Source of the DNA: Caulobacter sp. 602-2
GTDB taxonomy: Bacteria > Pseudomonadota > Alphaproteobacteria > Caulobacterales > Caulobacteraceae
NCBI RefSeq assembly: GCF_011043625.1
Contig: NZ_JAAKGT010000001.1
Coordinates: 806,001-870,000, forward strand
Direction of reading: 5' to 3'
Length of the DNA: 64,000 nucleotides
Under the pieces are notes generated by a model that worked only from the letters and a program-made list of their open reading frames with translations, had not been told where the DNA came from and made no database searches. The translations under genes and the position numbers were made by a program. Shown piece after piece: positions 32,138 to 42,240 of the stretch. How positions within the stretch are numbered: the first letter of the stretch is position 1; each line of letters opens with the position of its first letter.

Positions 32138-32172
32138 AACCTCGCTCCCAGACCGGGAGCGAGGTTTTCCTT
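32138..32172. terminator. Bidirectional terminator between the SIMPL gene and the convergent lipoprotein gene
   Basis: The perfect 12-bp stem AACCTCGCTCCC / GGGAGCGAGGTT (32138-32149 with 32155-32166) has a 5-base loop and is followed by TTCCTTT on the plus strand. On the minus strand a weaker A/T context follows. Confidence 0.88.
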
Positions 32173-32174
32173 TG

Positions 32175-32642
32175 TCAGAAGCCGGCGCGGACGAAGGCGC
32201 GTTCGACGCGGTCCTGGATCTCGATGCCCGGCAGGGCGCGATCGCCCTCCATGACCGCGACATAGCGCAGGCCCGAGGCCTGGCGACCCTCGCCGGCGGG
32301 CACCGGCCCCATGGCCCAGCCCACGCGGTTGGTCGGGCTGCTGTCGCAGCTGATGAATTTCGCCTCGCCGGCCAGGTTGGCCTTGAGCACGTCCTGGGCC
32401 GTCGAGGTCTTGCCTTCGCAAGTGGGCAGGTTGCGGGCGCAGGAGATGTAGCCCCCGCCCGTCCACAGCACCTTGCCGTCGGCTTGCGCGATCAGCACGC
32501 AGGTCGAGGGCGAGCCGATGGCCCGGCCGACGGCCTGGGTCAGGGCGTCCTCGTCGACGCCCTTGGGCAGCTTGGGGCCGCCGCAACCGGCCAGCGCCAG
32601 GGCGCCGACCAGGACGAAAGCCGGGACGGCGCCGGACCGCAT
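32175..32642 (-). CDS. Hypothetical lipoprotein
   Basis: The 155-residue protein has a lipoprotein signal, VLVGALALAGCGGP (lipobox LAGC, Cys20), then about 130 residues with four Cys (VLIAQ preceded by STC; ISCARNLPTCEG; FISCDSS) that could form two disulfides. I do not recognise a family. Its ATG overlaps the panD stop (TGATG), so it is co-translated with panD although no pathway link is evident. It is presumably a periplasm-facing lipoprotein. Confidence 0.75.
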   Translation of the reverse strand: MRSGAVPAFVLVGALALAGCGGPKLPKGVDEDALTQAVGRAIGSPSTCVLIAQADGKVLWTGGGYISCARNLPTCEGKTSTAQDVLKANLAGEAKFISCDSSPTNRVGWAMGPVPAGEGRQASGLRYVAVMEGDRALPGIEIQDRVERAFVRAGF

Positions 32643-32998
32643 CAGGCGGCCTTCTTGATGACGTTGCCTTCGTCGAGCAGCACGACGGTCGGGGCGTAGT
32701 TGCGGGCCTCTTCGGCCGGCATCTGGCAGTAGGTGACGACGATGACGGTGTCGTTCTTCTGCACCAGGCGGGCGGCGGCGCCGTTGACGCCGATCACCTT
32801 GGAACCGCGCGGGGCCTCGATGGCGTAGGTGGTGAAGCGCGCGCCGGTGGTGATGTTGAGCACGTCGACCTGCTCGTTGGGCAGGATGCCCGAAGCGTCG
32901 AGCAGATCACGGTCGATGGCGATCGAACCTTCGTAGTCGAGGTCGGCCTGGGTCACCGTGGCGCGGTGCAGCTTGGCCTTCATCATGGTCAGAAGCAT
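32642..32998 (-). CDS. panD: Aspartate 1-decarboxylase
   Basis: The 118-residue pyruvoyl enzyme precursor begins [20 protein letters not shown]. It has the self-cleavage site YEGS with Gly24-Ser25 at the same position as E. coli PanD, plus the conserved [20 protein letters not shown] and [20 protein letters not shown]. It makes beta-alanine for pantothenate and CoA. The start at 32998 has AAGGGGCG as ribosome-binding site; an upstream in-frame start at 33055 is rejected. Confidence 0.96.
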   Translation of the reverse strand: MLLTMMKAKLHRATVTQADLDYEGSIAIDRDLLDASGILPNEQVDVLNITTGARFTTYAIEAPRGSKVIGVNGAAARLVQKNDTVIVVTYCQMPAEEARNYAPTVVLLDEGNVIKKAA

Positions 32999-33144
32999 GG
33001 CGACGCCCCTTCTTATCTCGTTGAAACACTGGGATTTCGCGAGGTCGCCACACACATGACCCGCGTTCAGTCACGGCCATATAGACAGGATGGGCCCCAG
33101 GTTCAATCGCAGCGCAGCAAGGCGCGGTGGATCGTCGCGCGGGA

Positions 33145-33966
33145 TCAGCCGGCCCTGGCCTTCAGGAAGGCCGTCATCTGGGCCAGCACCGGCGCCTTGC
33201 GGCGGAACGGCCGCGACAGCGCCAGCAGGGGCGCGGCGTGGTCCAGGCCCGGATAGACCTGCTCCTCGACGATCGCGCCGGCTTCACGCAAGGCCTTGGC
33301 CAGCTTGCGGGTGTTGCGCGGGCGAACGGTTTGATCGCCCCCTCCCGTCGCCAGGAACGCGGCCGGAGCGCCGGCGCGGACGAAGCTGATCGGCTGGGTG
33401 GCCGGAAGATCGTGCGCATGGCCGAAGGTGCGGGTGGTGATGGGGCCGTCGAGCGGCAGGAAGGCGTAGGGTCCCGACAGGCCGGCGAAGGCCCGTACCC
33501 TCTCGCCCTCGACCCCGGCGGCCGCCAGATAGGCGCGATCCAGCGCCAGCATCGCGGCGATGTAGGCGCCGGCCGAGTGTCCGGCCAGCGACATCCGCCC
33601 CGGATCCCCGCCCAGGCGCGGCGCATGCTCGACCGCCCAGCGGACAGCGAGCGCAGCATCCTCGAGGAAAACCGGATAGCGGACCTCGGGATGGAGGCGG
33701 TAGTCCGGTACGACGACCAGGAACCCCCGGGCCGCCAGGGCGCGCGCGGCCCAGCCGTAGTCGCCCCGCCGGCCTGAGTTCCACGCCCCGCCGTAGAAGA
33801 ACACCAGCACCGGCCAGCCGCCCGCGCCGTCGGCGGGCGCATAGACGTCGAGCCGTTGACGGGGGTGCTCGCCATAGGAAACCCCGCGCACCGGGCGGCG
33901 CGCGGGGTCCTTGGGCGTCAGGGCGGCGAAGATCGCCAGCGGCGACCAGGCCTCGGCCAGGCTCAG
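33145..33966 (-). CDS. Alpha/beta-hydrolase fold esterase
   Basis: This carboxylesterase-like protein carries VFFYGGAWNSGRRGDYGW (oxyanion region HGG variant YGG), the nucleophile elbow SLAGHSAGAYIAAMLALD, and a catalytic-His region YPGLDHAAPLL. It resembles the kynurenine-formamidase/esterase group. No ATG, GTG or TTG lies near its natural N-terminus. A CTG at 33966 overlaps the stop of the acyl-CoA synthetase gene as CTGA, giving 273 residues. The nearest canonical start is GTG at 33891 (248 residues), which keeps the whole catalytic domain. Coupling to the synthetase gene suggests acyl-ester metabolism, but the substrate is unknown. Confidence 0.8.
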   Translation of the reverse strand: MSLAEAWSPLAIFAALTPKDPARRPVRGVSYGEHPRQRLDVYAPADGAGGWPVLVFFYGGAWNSGRRGDYGWAARALAARGFLVVVPDYRLHPEVRYPVFLEDAALAVRWAVEHAPRLGGDPGRMSLAGHSAGAYIAAMLALDRAYLAAAGVEGERVRAFAGLSGPYAFLPLDGPITTRTFGHAHDLPATQPISFVRAGAPAAFLATGGGDQTVRPRNTRKLAKALREAGAIVEEQVYPGLDHAAPLLALSRPFRRKAPVLAQMTAFLKARAG

Positions 33967-35753
33967 AGCTTGAACCCGCCGGCCAGGATCTTGGCGTGGG
34001 CCGCCTTGGTGATCTTCACATAGCCCTTGCCGGGCTCGCGGAAGTACAGCGGGTCCTTGATGACGGCCGGGTCGAAGCCCTCCTTCACCAGGTCGATCTT
34101 GCGGTACTTGAAGGTGCCGGTCGTCTCGATCTCGGGCTGCAGGCGCACGAACACGGGACGGGCGTAGGCCGGCATCTCGCGGTCGACATATTCGGCCAGG
34201 TTCTCGATCTCGAACTCGGGACCGACGACCAGCGAGGCCATGCCGGCCTTGCCGTCGAGGTCGCCCACCGGCACGCCGTAGACGTTGATCTCCTTGACGC
34301 CCGGGAAGCCCGCCAGGCGCTCGGACACCTCGCTGGTGGCGACGTTCTCGCCCTTCCAGCGGAAGGTGTCGCCGATGCGGTCGACGAAGTAGATGTAGCC
34401 GTCGCTGTCCTGGCGCATCAGGTCGCCGGTGCGGAACCAGGCGTCGCCCTTGTCGAAGACGTCGTGCAGCACCTTCTTCTCGGTGGCGGCCTTGTCGGCG
34501 TAGCCGGTGAAGTTGGAGCGGGCGTCGCTGGCGATGTGGCCGATGCACTCGCCGATCTCGCCGGGCTTGACCTCGACGCAGCAACCGTTGGGGCCGCGCA
34601 CGGGGGTCTCGGTCTCGACGTCGAACTTGACGATGCGGATGTTGAACTTCTTCTTCAGGTAGCCCGGCACCCGGCCGATGGCCCCGCGGCGGCCGTCGAA
34701 GTTGAACAGCGACACGTTGCCTTCGGTGGCGCCGTAGAACTCCAGCACCCCGCCGACCTTGAAGCGGTCGAGCATGTCGTCCCAGACGTCGGGACGCAGA
34801 CCGTTGCCGAAGATCAGGCGCAGCTTGTGAGCGCGCTCGAACTCGTTCTCGGGCTGGTTGGCCAGATAGCGGCACAGTTCGCCGATATAGACGAACATGG
34901 TGCAGTTCTCGGTGACCACGTCGCTCCAGAAGTGGGTGGCCGAGAACTTCTTGCGCAGCACGATGCTGCCGCCGTTCAGCAGGCCCGCTCCCATGGCGCA
35001 GAGGCCGCCGGTGGCGTGGTAAAGCGGCAGGGTCACGTAGATGCGGTCGGTGGAGCGCGAGTCCGTCGAGCCGGCGAAGCCGCGCATGTAGAGCTGGGCG
35101 CGCATGTGGGTGATGCGCGCGGCCTTTGGCAGACCCGTGGTGCCGCTGGTGAAGATGTAGAGGGCCGTGTCCTTGGCCACCAGGCCGTCGCGAGCCGTCA
35201 GGCGGTCGGGACGCAGCTGGCTGCAGCTTTTCAGCGCGTTGACCAGGTCGCGCTGGTCGCCGTGCACGGGACCCAGAACCCATTGCTGGATGTGGCGGCC
35301 AAGCTGCTCCTTGACGTCCTCGAAGCAGGGCGAGGTCTCCGGGTCGACGATGCAGTGCAGCGCCTGGGAGATGTTGAGGCAATGCGCCAGGGCGGCGCCC
35401 GTCAGTTGGTTATTTATCAGAGCCGTGGCGACGCCGACCTTCGAAAGGCCGTACCAGATGGCCAGGTACTCGATGCGGTTGGGCATGAAGAGCGCCACGG
35501 TCTGACCGCGGGTGATCCCCTGCCCCTTGGCCCAATGCGCATAGCGGTTCGCGATCGCGTCCAGCTCCGCATAGGTGATCGTCTTGCCCTCGAACGTGAT
35601 GGCGGGATTGTTCCGCCACGTGTCGACCGCCGCTTCCAGATCGTCGCAGATCAGGTTGTCGCTGTCGGGCGCAATGGACTTCACACGCTTGAGGGTGCGG
35701 GTCAGCCCCTTCAGGAACCGCCACTCGCGCTTCAACTTGGCCTGCAGACGCAT
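33963..35753 (-). CDS. Long-chain acyl-CoA synthetase (FadD6/FATP-like)
   Basis: The 596-residue AMP-forming ligase has the P-loop-like motif YIFTSGTTGLPKAARITH at about residue 203, EFYGATEGNVSLFNFDGRRG, and the A8 hinge FRTGDLMRQDSDGYIYFVDR then GDTFRWKGENVATSEV. FRWKGENV and the C-terminal FDPAVIKDPLYFREPGKGYV are typical of the very-long-chain/FATP branch. It activates fatty or related carboxylic acids. The ATG at 35753 has AAGGGAG upstream and starts just before a likely membrane-associating basic helix; a TTG at 35774 is rejected. Confidence 0.92.
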   Translation of the reverse strand: MRLQAKLKREWRFLKGLTRTLKRVKSIAPDSDNLICDDLEAAVDTWRNNPAITFEGKTITYAELDAIANRYAHWAKGQGITRGQTVALFMPNRIEYLAIWYGLSKVGVATALINNQLTGAALAHCLNISQALHCIVDPETSPCFEDVKEQLGRHIQQWVLGPVHGDQRDLVNALKSCSQLRPDRLTARDGLVAKDTALYIFTSGTTGLPKAARITHMRAQLYMRGFAGSTDSRSTDRIYVTLPLYHATGGLCAMGAGLLNGGSIVLRKKFSATHFWSDVVTENCTMFVYIGELCRYLANQPENEFERAHKLRLIFGNGLRPDVWDDMLDRFKVGGVLEFYGATEGNVSLFNFDGRRGAIGRVPGYLKKKFNIRIVKFDVETETPVRGPNGCCVEVKPGEIGECIGHIASDARSNFTGYADKAATEKKVLHDVFDKGDAWFRTGDLMRQDSDGYIYFVDRIGDTFRWKGENVATSEVSERLAGFPGVKEINVYGVPVGDLDGKAGMASLVVGPEFEIENLAEYVDREMPAYARPVFVRLQPEIETTGTFKYRKIDLVKEGFDPAVIKDPLYFREPGKGYVKITKAAHAKILAGGFKL

Positions 35754-35891
35754 AAATTCACTCCCTTCAAACAACCATTGGAGAGCGCCGGGCTAGCGGT
35801 CAAGTCGTTGGAAGGTCTTGAGTGTGCATCTGCGAAAAGCAACCTCGCAATTGCGACAAATCTTTTCGCATGCCGTAGGGGCACTATTGAA

Positions 35892-35925
35892 AGGGCCGCG
35901 TGGAACTGATCCACGCGGCCCCTTT
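35892..35925 (-). terminator. Terminator of aroG
   Basis: GGGCCGCGTGG (35893-35903) pairs perfectly with CCACGCGGCCC (35911-35921) around a 7-base loop. On the minus strand the stem is followed by TTTCAAT. It lies about 45 bases after the aroG stop. Confidence 0.75.
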
Positions 35926-35965
35926 GGTCTCGGATTCGAGGTTGACCTTAAGGTCAGCCTGAATT

Positions 35966-37345
35966 TCAGCCGTTGGCGACCTTGCGCTGGTTGTCGCGCG
36001 CGGCCTTCAGCTTCTCGGCGACCAGGAACGCCAGCTCCAGGGCCTGCTCGCCGTTCAGGCGCGGGTCGCAGTGGGTGTGGTAGCGATCGGCGAGATCGGT
36101 CTCCGACACCGCGCGGGCGCCGCCCAGGCACTCGGTGACGTTCTGGCCGGTCATTTCCAGGTGCACGCCGCCCGGATGGACGCCTTCCGAATGGGCCACT
36201 TCCACGAAGGTCTTCACTTCGGAGAGAATGCGGTCGAACGGACGGGTCTTGTAGCCGGTCGAGGCCTTCAGCGTGTTGCCGTGCATCGGGTCGGTGGCCC
36301 AGACTACCGAGCGGCCGTCGGCCTTGGTGGCCTTCATCAGGCGCGGCAGACGATCGGCGATCTTGTCCGAACCGAAGCGGCCGTACAGCGTCAGGCGGCC
36401 CGGCTCGTTGTTGGGGTTCAGGACGTCGATCAGGCGCAGGAGGTCGTCGCCCTCCATGGTCGGACCGCACTTCAGGCCGATCGGGTTCTTCACGCCGCGC
36501 ATGAACTCGATGTGGGCGCCGTCCAGCTGGCGGGTGCGCTCGCCGATCCACAGCAGGTGGGCGCTGGTGTCGTACCAGTCGCCAGAGGTGCTATCGACGC
36601 GGGTCATGGCTTCCTCGAAGCCCAGCAGCAGCGCCTCGTGGCTGGTGAAGAACTCCACGCGCTTGAGGTCTGGCTGGGTGTCGGGGGTGACGCCGACGGC
36701 CGACATGAAGGTCAGGGCCTCGGAGATCTTCTCCGACAGTTCGCGGTAGCGCGCGCCCTGCGGGCTGTCGCCGACGAAGCCCAGGGTCCAGCGGTGGATG
36801 TTGTAGAGGTCGGCATAACCGCCGCTGGCGAAGGCGCGCAGCAGGTTCAGCGTCGCGGCCGACTGGCCGTAGGCCTTGAGCAGGCGGTCCGGGTCGGGCA
36901 CGCGCTCTTCGGGGTTGAAGTCCATGCCGTTGATGATGTCGCCGCGATAGGACGGCAGCGTCGTCTCGCCGATCGTCTCGATCGGTTCCGAGCGCGGCTT
37001 GGCGAACTGGCCGGCGATCCGCCCGACCTTCACCACCGGCTTGCCGCCGGCGAAGGTCAGCACGACCGCCATCTGCAGGATCAGGCGGAACGTGTCGCGG
37101 ATGTTGTCAGCGTGGAACTCCTTGAAGCTCTCGGCGCAGTCGCCGCCCTGCAGCAGGAAGGCCCGGCCTTCCGCGACATCGCCCAGCAGCGACTTCAGGC
37201 GCCGCGCCTCGCCGGCGAAGACCAGCGGCGGCATCTGGCGGAGGGTCTGTTCAACACGCTCGACGGCGGCCGCGTCCGGGTAATCGGTCGGCACGTGCTT
37301 GGCGGGTTTGGCTCTCCAGGTCGCGGGGGTCCACCGGGCGGTCAT
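35966..37345 (-). CDS. aroG: Class II 3-deoxy-7-phosphoheptulonate synthase
   Basis: The 459-residue type II DAHP synthase starts [20 protein letters not shown] and has [40 protein letters not shown], the metal/substrate regions [19 protein letters not shown] (here [20 protein letters not shown]), [20 protein letters not shown] and [20 protein letters not shown]. It condenses PEP and erythrose 4-phosphate at the start of the shikimate pathway. It is a single-gene unit with its own terminator. Confidence 0.95.
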   Translation of the reverse strand: MTARWTPATWRAKPAKHVPTDYPDAAAVERVEQTLRQMPPLVFAGEARRLKSLLGDVAEGRAFLLQGGDCAESFKEFHADNIRDTFRLILQMAVVLTFAGGKPVVKVGRIAGQFAKPRSEPIETIGETTLPSYRGDIINGMDFNPEERVPDPDRLLKAYGQSAATLNLLRAFASGGYADLYNIHRWTLGFVGDSPQGARYRELSEKISEALTFMSAVGVTPDTQPDLKRVEFFTSHEALLLGFEEAMTRVDSTSGDWYDTSAHLLWIGERTRQLDGAHIEFMRGVKNPIGLKCGPTMEGDDLLRLIDVLNPNNEPGRLTLYGRFGSDKIADRLPRLMKATKADGRSVVWATDPMHGNTLKASTGYKTRPFDRILSEVKTFVEVAHSEGVHPGGVHLEMTGQNVTECLGGARAVSETDLADRYHTHCDPRLNGEQALELAFLVAEKLKAARDNQRKVANG

Positions 37346-37365
37346 GATGATCTCGAAGTTCTAAA

Positions 37366-37387
37366 GGGTAGCGCTCATAGCGCACCC
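37366..37387 (-). promoter_or_regulatory. Hairpin in the aroG 5' leader
   Basis: GGGTAGCGCT...AGCGCACCC forms an imperfect stem (GCGCT/AGCGC plus GGG/CCC) 21-42 bases upstream of the aroG ATG and 42 bases after the ligase-like gene stop. It may be a weak terminator for the upstream gene or a leader structure; no leader peptide rich in aromatic residues was seen. Confidence 0.35.
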
Positions 37388-37428
37388 TAGGGGTAAAAGC
37401 AAAAATCGTGCGACGAACCGGCTGTAGC

Positions 37429-38676
37429 CTAGCTGACCGGGGAAATTTCGACCCACTCGTCGCTGTATCCGCCGCTCGAACGACGCACGGCGATGCAGGC
37501 GATGACGGCCAGGGCGCCGACGGCGATCCACCACTCCTGCCAGACGCCGAAGCTCAGCGCGCCGACGACCAGATAGCTGGTCAGCGCCGCGCCGCTCATG
37601 GCCGCTGCGCCCCGATCGGTCTCGGCCGCGCGAGTGACCCCATGGGCCAGCCAGCAGAAGAAGGCCCCGACCAGCGCCGCCCCCACCGCGCCCAGTTCGA
37701 GCCACAGCTGAAGCTGGGCGTTGTGGGTGTGCAGCGGAATGGCGTCGCCGAAGGTGCGGCTGGCGTCCAGGCCCCAGCCGCGGAACGGGTGGTCCTGGAT
37801 GTGGTCGGCGGCGAAGGCCCAGATGTTCAGGCGCGCGTCCCACGACGGGGGCACGAAGTCATGCAGCCAGCCCCAGAAGCCGGTCTGGATGGCCCACAGC
37901 ACGGCGATCGGCGCGACGACGAACGGAACGGCCACGATCAGGGTCAGCACGCGCCCGCCGATCTTGCCGGTCGCCTTGATCAGGAACCAGACGGCAGCGC
38001 CCGCCGCCAGGGCGACAAGGCAGGAGTCGGCGCTCGACAGCACCGAGGTGGTGATGACGCCGGCCAGCAGCAGCACGACGCCCGCCTGCTTGCCCCGACG
38101 CGCCAGCGCCGCGGCCGCCGGCCAGAACAGCACCGCCATCACGTAGCAGCCGATGGAGATCTTGACCTTGGCCAGGTCCGGCCGGATCGGATCGCCGGTC
38201 AGCACGCGCAGCTTCTGGAAGATCGACGCGCCGCTCAGGGCGTCGACCCCGACGACCACGGCCAGGGCCAGCACGCCAAAGCCCATGACGGTGGCCGTCC
38301 GATCGGCCGCCTGGCCCGAAAGGCGCAAGGCCGCCGCCACGGCGGCCCCATAGAGCGCCAGCTGAAGGAACAGCTTCACCGCGGTGATCTTCTCGATGTC
38401 GCCGTAATCCTTGAGTGATCCGGGCGGCGGCGCCGCCGGGCTCCAGGTCATGCTGACGGCGGCCCACACCGCCAGAAGCAGCAGCATCAGGGCCGGCGCC
38501 GCCGGCGCGCGAGGCTTGCCCATGATCGGCAGCACCAGCAGGCCCGCGAGCGCCATCAGCGGCGCGAAGCCCAGTTGCGCGGCGTAGCCGAGCAACGGGG
38601 TGAGCGCGAAGATGAAGATCATCACGCCCCCGAGCCAGGGCGTGCCCTTCTCGGGAATCGCCGCGGCCTGGCTCAT
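37429..38676 (-). CDS. O-antigen ligase / polymerase-like membrane protein
   Basis: From the ATG at 38676 the product is 415 residues with about ten to twelve membrane helices and the Wzy_C-type periplasmic loop DHIQDHPFRGWGLDASRTFG then HTHNAQLQLWLELGAVGAAL. This H-N-x-x-L-x-x-x-x-E-x-G pattern is the hallmark of the O-antigen ligase superfamily. It would act in polysaccharide assembly (O-antigen, capsule or holdfast-like polymer); which one cannot be told. The start overlaps the gor stop as ATGA. The 30-residue N-terminal extension available upstream is rejected. Confidence 0.85.
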   Translation of the reverse strand: MSQAAAIPEKGTPWLGGVMIFIFALTPLLGYAAQLGFAPLMALAGLLVLPIMGKPRAPAAPALMLLLLAVWAAVSMTWSPAAPPPGSLKDYGDIEKITAVKLFLQLALYGAAVAAALRLSGQAADRTATVMGFGVLALAVVVGVDALSGASIFQKLRVLTGDPIRPDLAKVKISIGCYVMAVLFWPAAAALARRGKQAGVVLLLAGVITTSVLSSADSCLVALAAGAAVWFLIKATGKIGGRVLTLIVAVPFVVAPIAVLWAIQTGFWGWLHDFVPPSWDARLNIWAFAADHIQDHPFRGWGLDASRTFGDAIPLHTHNAQLQLWLELGAVGAALVGAFFCWLAHGVTRAAETDRGAAAMSGAALTSYLVVGALSFGVWQEWWIAVGALAVIACIAVRRSSGGYSDEWVEISPVS

Positions 38677-40073
38677 ACGCCGCCCACCTCGGCCGGAACG
38701 TACTTCTCGCGCATAGTGACGAGTTCCTCGGCCAGGGTCGGGTGCACCGCGCAGGTCGAATCCCACTGCGGCTTGGTCACGCCCATCTTCACGGCGATGG
38801 CGGCCATCTGGATGATCTCGGGGGCGTCGGGACCGACGACATGGACGCCGACGACCTGCTCGTTGTCCTGGCGGACGACCAGCTTCATCAGGCAGCGCTC
38901 CTGGCCGCCGTAGAAGGTGAGCTTCATCGGCCGGAAGACGGCGCGATAGATGTCGACCTTGCCGAAGGCGTGGCGGGCTTCAGCCTCGCTCATGCCCACC
39001 GCGCCGATCGGCGGCTGCGAGAACACGGCCGAAGCGACCAGGTCGTGATCGAAGGAGGTCGGATTGCCGTAGAATTCGGTCTGGGCGAAGGCCGCGCCCT
39101 CGCGGATCGCCACCGGCGTCAGGTTGATGCGGTCGGTGACGTCGCCGACGGCCCAGATGCTGTCGACATTGGTCTTGGAGTGGGCGTCGACGGCGATCGC
39201 GCCCTTGTCGTTCAGCTTCACCCCGGCGTTCTCAAGCCCCAGCCCTTCGACATAGGGGTCACGGCCGGTAGCGAACAGGACGACGTCGCTCTCGAAGGTG
39301 AGGTTGTTGTTGAAGGTGCTGACAAGGCCGCCTTCGGTCTTTTCGATCGACTTGTGCGAGCAGCCCAGCACCACCTTGACGCCGCGCTTCTCCATCTCGT
39401 CGGCGAGATGCGAGCGCACGTCGTCGTCGAAGCCGCGCAAGATGTTCGAGCCGCGGTAGCAGAGCGTGGTCTCGACGCCGAGACCGGCATAGATGCCGGC
39501 GAACTCGACGGCGATGTAGCCGCCGCCGACCACCAGCACGCGCTTGGGCAGGGTGGGCAGGTGGAAGGCCTCGTCCGAGGTGATCCCGTGCTCGGCGCCC
39601 TCGAACTCCGGACGCACCGGGCGGCCGCCGGTGGCTACCAGGATCCGCTTGGCGGTGTAGCGGCCGGCGTCGCCTTCCGAGCCCTCCTTGGGCAGCACTT
39701 CGACGGTGTGGGCGTCGACGATCCGCGCCTTGCCGTGCAGCAGGTGGGCGCCGGCCTTGCGCAGGTTGGTGACGTAGATGCCCGACAGGCGCGCGATCTC
39801 GACGTCCTTGTCGTGCAGGAAAGTCTTCCAGTCGAACGAGGCCTCGCCGATCGTCCAGCCGTAGCCCTTGGCGGTCTTCAGCTGGCTGGAGACCTCGCTG
39901 GCGTAGACCATGAACTTCTTGGGCACGCAGCCGCGCACCACGCAGGTGCCGCCGACCCGGTACTCCTCGGCCACGGCGACCTTGGCGCCCGACAGGGCCG
40001 CCAGGCGCGCGGCGCGCACGCCGCCCGAGCCGGCGCCGATGACGAAGAGGTCGAAGTCGTACTCAGCCATCAT
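38673..40073 (-). CDS. gor: Glutathione-disulfide reductase
   Basis: The 466-residue flavoprotein has the FAD motif FVIGAGSGGVRAARLAA, redox-active disulfide GGTCVVRGCVPKK, NADPH motif VLVVGGGYIAVEFAGIYAGL with downstream Arg-containing CYRGSNILRGFD, second FAD motif IWAVGDVTDRINLTPVAIRE and the C-terminal catalytic HPTLAEE. These identify glutathione reductase rather than lipoamide dehydrogenase. It keeps cytosolic glutathione reduced with NADPH. It overlaps the ligase-like gene by 4 bases. Confidence 0.95.
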   Translation of the reverse strand: MMAEYDFDLFVIGAGSGGVRAARLAALSGAKVAVAEEYRVGGTCVVRGCVPKKFMVYASEVSSQLKTAKGYGWTIGEASFDWKTFLHDKDVEIARLSGIYVTNLRKAGAHLLHGKARIVDAHTVEVLPKEGSEGDAGRYTAKRILVATGGRPVRPEFEGAEHGITSDEAFHLPTLPKRVLVVGGGYIAVEFAGIYAGLGVETTLCYRGSNILRGFDDDVRSHLADEMEKRGVKVVLGCSHKSIEKTEGGLVSTFNNNLTFESDVVLFATGRDPYVEGLGLENAGVKLNDKGAIAVDAHSKTNVDSIWAVGDVTDRINLTPVAIREGAAFAQTEFYGNPTSFDHDLVASAVFSQPPIGAVGMSEAEARHAFGKVDIYRAVFRPMKLTFYGGQERCLMKLVVRQDNEQVVGVHVVGPDAPEIIQMAAIAVKMGVTKPQWDSTCAVHPTLAEELVTMREKYVPAEVGGV

Positions 40074-40115
40074 CGGCTCCGGATCAAAGCGAACTTGAAG
40101 TAGCGGGATATGGGA

Positions 40116-40796
40116 TCAAGGCAGAAGCTTGACCACCCCATCGTCGGTTCCCACGAGGGCCTCGTCGGCCAGGTCGAGGAACAGGCCGTGATCGACCACG
40201 CCGGTGACGGCCTTCAGCGCCGCGGCCAGGGCCGCCGGCTCGGCGATCGCGCCCGAGGCCATGTCGTAGATCACGTTGCCGCCGTCGGTGACGACGATGC
40301 CCCGGTCGGCCATGCGCAGGCGCGGCGGCGGCAGGTCGAACTCGGCGGCGATGTCGGCCAGGCGGCGTCCGGTATGGGGGTGGCCGAAGCGCACCACCTC
40401 GATCGGCAGCGGGAACTTGCCCAGCACCTTCACGTGCTTGGCGGCGTCGGCGATGACGACGCAACGCTTGGAGGCCTCCCAGACCAGCTTCTCGCGCAGC
40501 AGGGCCGCACCGCCGCCCTTGATCAGGGAAAGGCCCGGGCCGATCTCGTCGGCGCCGTCGACGGTCAGATCGATCGACATGACGTCGTCCAGGGTCGCCA
40601 GCGGAATGCCGAGCTCGCGGGCGAGGCTGGCGGTGGCTTCCGAGGTGGGCACGCCGCGGACGTCGAGCTTGCGGGCCGCCAGCGCCTTGACGAACCAGGC
40701 GGCGGTCGAGCCGGTGCCCAGGCCCACGACCATGCCCGGCTCCACCAGCAGGGCGGCGGCTTCGCCCGAAGCCTTCTTCTGCGCGTCGGCGCTCAT
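40116..40796 (-). CDS. rpiA: Ribose-5-phosphate isomerase A
   Basis: The 226-residue enzyme has [55 protein letters not shown] and [15 protein letters not shown], all RpiA hallmarks. It interconverts ribose 5-phosphate and ribulose 5-phosphate in the pentose phosphate pathway. The ATG at 40796 overlaps the glmU stop by 4 bases, so it is coupled to glmU. It precedes gor, with which it may be co-transcribed (42-base gap), linking NADPH and sugar-phosphate functions. Confidence 0.96.
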   Translation of the reverse strand: MSADAQKKASGEAAALLVEPGMVVGLGTGSTAAWFVKALAARKLDVRGVPTSEATASLARELGIPLATLDDVMSIDLTVDGADEIGPGLSLIKGGGAALLREKLVWEASKRCVVIADAAKHVKVLGKFPLPIEVVRFGHPHTGRRLADIAAEFDLPPPRLRMADRGIVVTDGGNVIYDMASGAIAEPAALAAALKAVTGVVDHGLFLDLADEALVGTDDGVVKLLP

Positions 40797-42175
40797 GCCT
40801 TCTTGTCCTTCTTGGCCTGCTTGAGGGCGCGGAACTTGGCCGCCCACCCGGTCTTGTTGGATTGCGGGGCGCGGCTCAGCGCCAGGTCCCCGGCCGGCAC
40901 GTCGGCGGTGATCACCGAGCCCGAGCCGGTCATCGCCCCGTCGCCGATCCGCACGGGCGCGACCAGGGCCGAGTTCGAGCCGATGAAGGCGCCCGCGCCG
41001 ACATGGGTCTCGAACTTCTCGAAGCCGTCGTAGTTGCAGAAGATCGTGCCGGCGCCGATGTTGGCCTTCGGTCCGACCGTGCCGTCGCCCAGATAGGTCA
41101 GGTGGTTGGCCTTGGCGCCCGCGCCGACCTTGACCTTCTTGACCTCGACGAAGTTGCCGATGTGGGCCTCAGCACCGATCTCGGCCCCCGGACGCAGGCG
41201 GGCGTAGGGGCCGATCAGGGCCCCCTCCCCGACGCTGGCGCCTTCCAGGTGGCTGAAGGCCTTGATCACCGCGCCCGAGGCGACGCTGACGCCCGCGCCG
41301 AACACCACGAACGGCTCGACGGTCACGCCCGCGGCGATCGTCGTGTCCCACGACAGGTGCACGGTCTCGGGCGCGGGCATGGTCACGCCCTCGGTCATCA
41401 GGGCGGCGCGGCGGCCGGCCTGCCAGACGGCCTCGGCCGCGGCCAGTTCGGCCTGGGAGTTGACGCCCTGCACCGCGGCCTCCGGCGCGAAGGTGGCGCG
41501 GGTGGCCAGCTTACGGTCATGGGCGATGCCGACGATCTCGGTCAGGTAGTACTCGCCCTTGGCGTTGTCGTTGCCGACGGCGGCCAGCAGGTCGAACAGC
41601 TGGGCGCGATCGGCGGCCAGGACCCCGGAATTGCAGTGCTTGAGCGCCAGGACGGCCGGCTCGGCGTCCTTGGCCTCGACGATGCGCAGCAGCACATGGC
41701 CGGGCGCCAGCACCAGGCGGCCATAGGCGCCCGGATCGGCGGCCTCGAAGCCCAGCACGGCGACATCGGCGCTGGCGGCGCGCAGATCGAACAGCGGGGC
41801 GATCACCGGCGCGGTCAGCAGCGGGCAGTCGGCATAGGTGACGACCACGTCGCCGTCGAAGTCGGCCAGGGCGTCCTTGGCGGCCAGCACGGCGTGGCCG
41901 GTGCCCAGCGGCGGATCCTGCACGACGGTCGCATCGGGGCCCAGGCGCTTGCGCGCGTGCTCGCCGACCTGCGGGCTGTGGGCGCCGACCACCACGACGA
42001 TACGCGAGCAGCCCAGCGCCTGGGCCGCATCGATGGCGTGGTCGAGCATGGCGCGGCCGCCGACCCTGTGCAGCACCTTGGGCGTCGGCGACTTCATGCG
42101 CGTGCCCTGGCCGGCGGCCAGAATCACGGCGGCGCGGGGGCGACCCGTGTGATGATTGGGGGCGATCTGCGTCAT
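40793..42175 (-). CDS. glmU: Bifunctional UDP-N-acetylglucosamine pyrophosphorylase / glucosamine-1-phosphate N-acetyltransferase
   Basis: The 460-residue protein has the pyrophosphorylase motif [20 protein letters not shown] at residues 14-33, [20 protein letters not shown], then a left-handed beta-helix of hexapeptide repeats ([40 protein letters not shown], with catalytic-region [20 protein letters not shown]). It makes UDP-GlcNAc for peptidoglycan and lipid A. It is divergent from gph at 42241. Confidence 0.96.
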   Translation of the reverse strand: MTQIAPNHHTGRPRAAVILAAGQGTRMKSPTPKVLHRVGGRAMLDHAIDAAQALGCSRIVVVVGAHSPQVGEHARKRLGPDATVVQDPPLGTGHAVLAAKDALADFDGDVVVTYADCPLLTAPVIAPLFDLRAASADVAVLGFEAADPGAYGRLVLAPGHVLLRIVEAKDAEPAVLALKHCNSGVLAADRAQLFDLLAAVGNDNAKGEYYLTEIVGIAHDRKLATRATFAPEAAVQGVNSQAELAAAEAVWQAGRRAALMTEGVTMPAPETVHLSWDTTIAAGVTVEPFVVFGAGVSVASGAVIKAFSHLEGASVGEGALIGPYARLRPGAEIGAEAHIGNFVEVKKVKVGAGAKANHLTYLGDGTVGPKANIGAGTIFCNYDGFEKFETHVGAGAFIGSNSALVAPVRIGDGAMTGSGSVITADVPAGDLALSRAPQSNKTGWAAKFRALKQAKKDKKA

Positions 42176-42240
42176 GCTCGGCGCGACTCCGAAGCGAACC
42201 AAAGTTGCATTAGCCGCGCCTTTAGCCGAAAGGCCAGAGC

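Noticed and set aside
33967-35382. 745-codon frame that would extend the esterase far upstream
   Set aside because: The added part is an out-of-frame reading of the acyl-CoA synthetase gene, which carries intact AMP-ligase motifs in the other frame.
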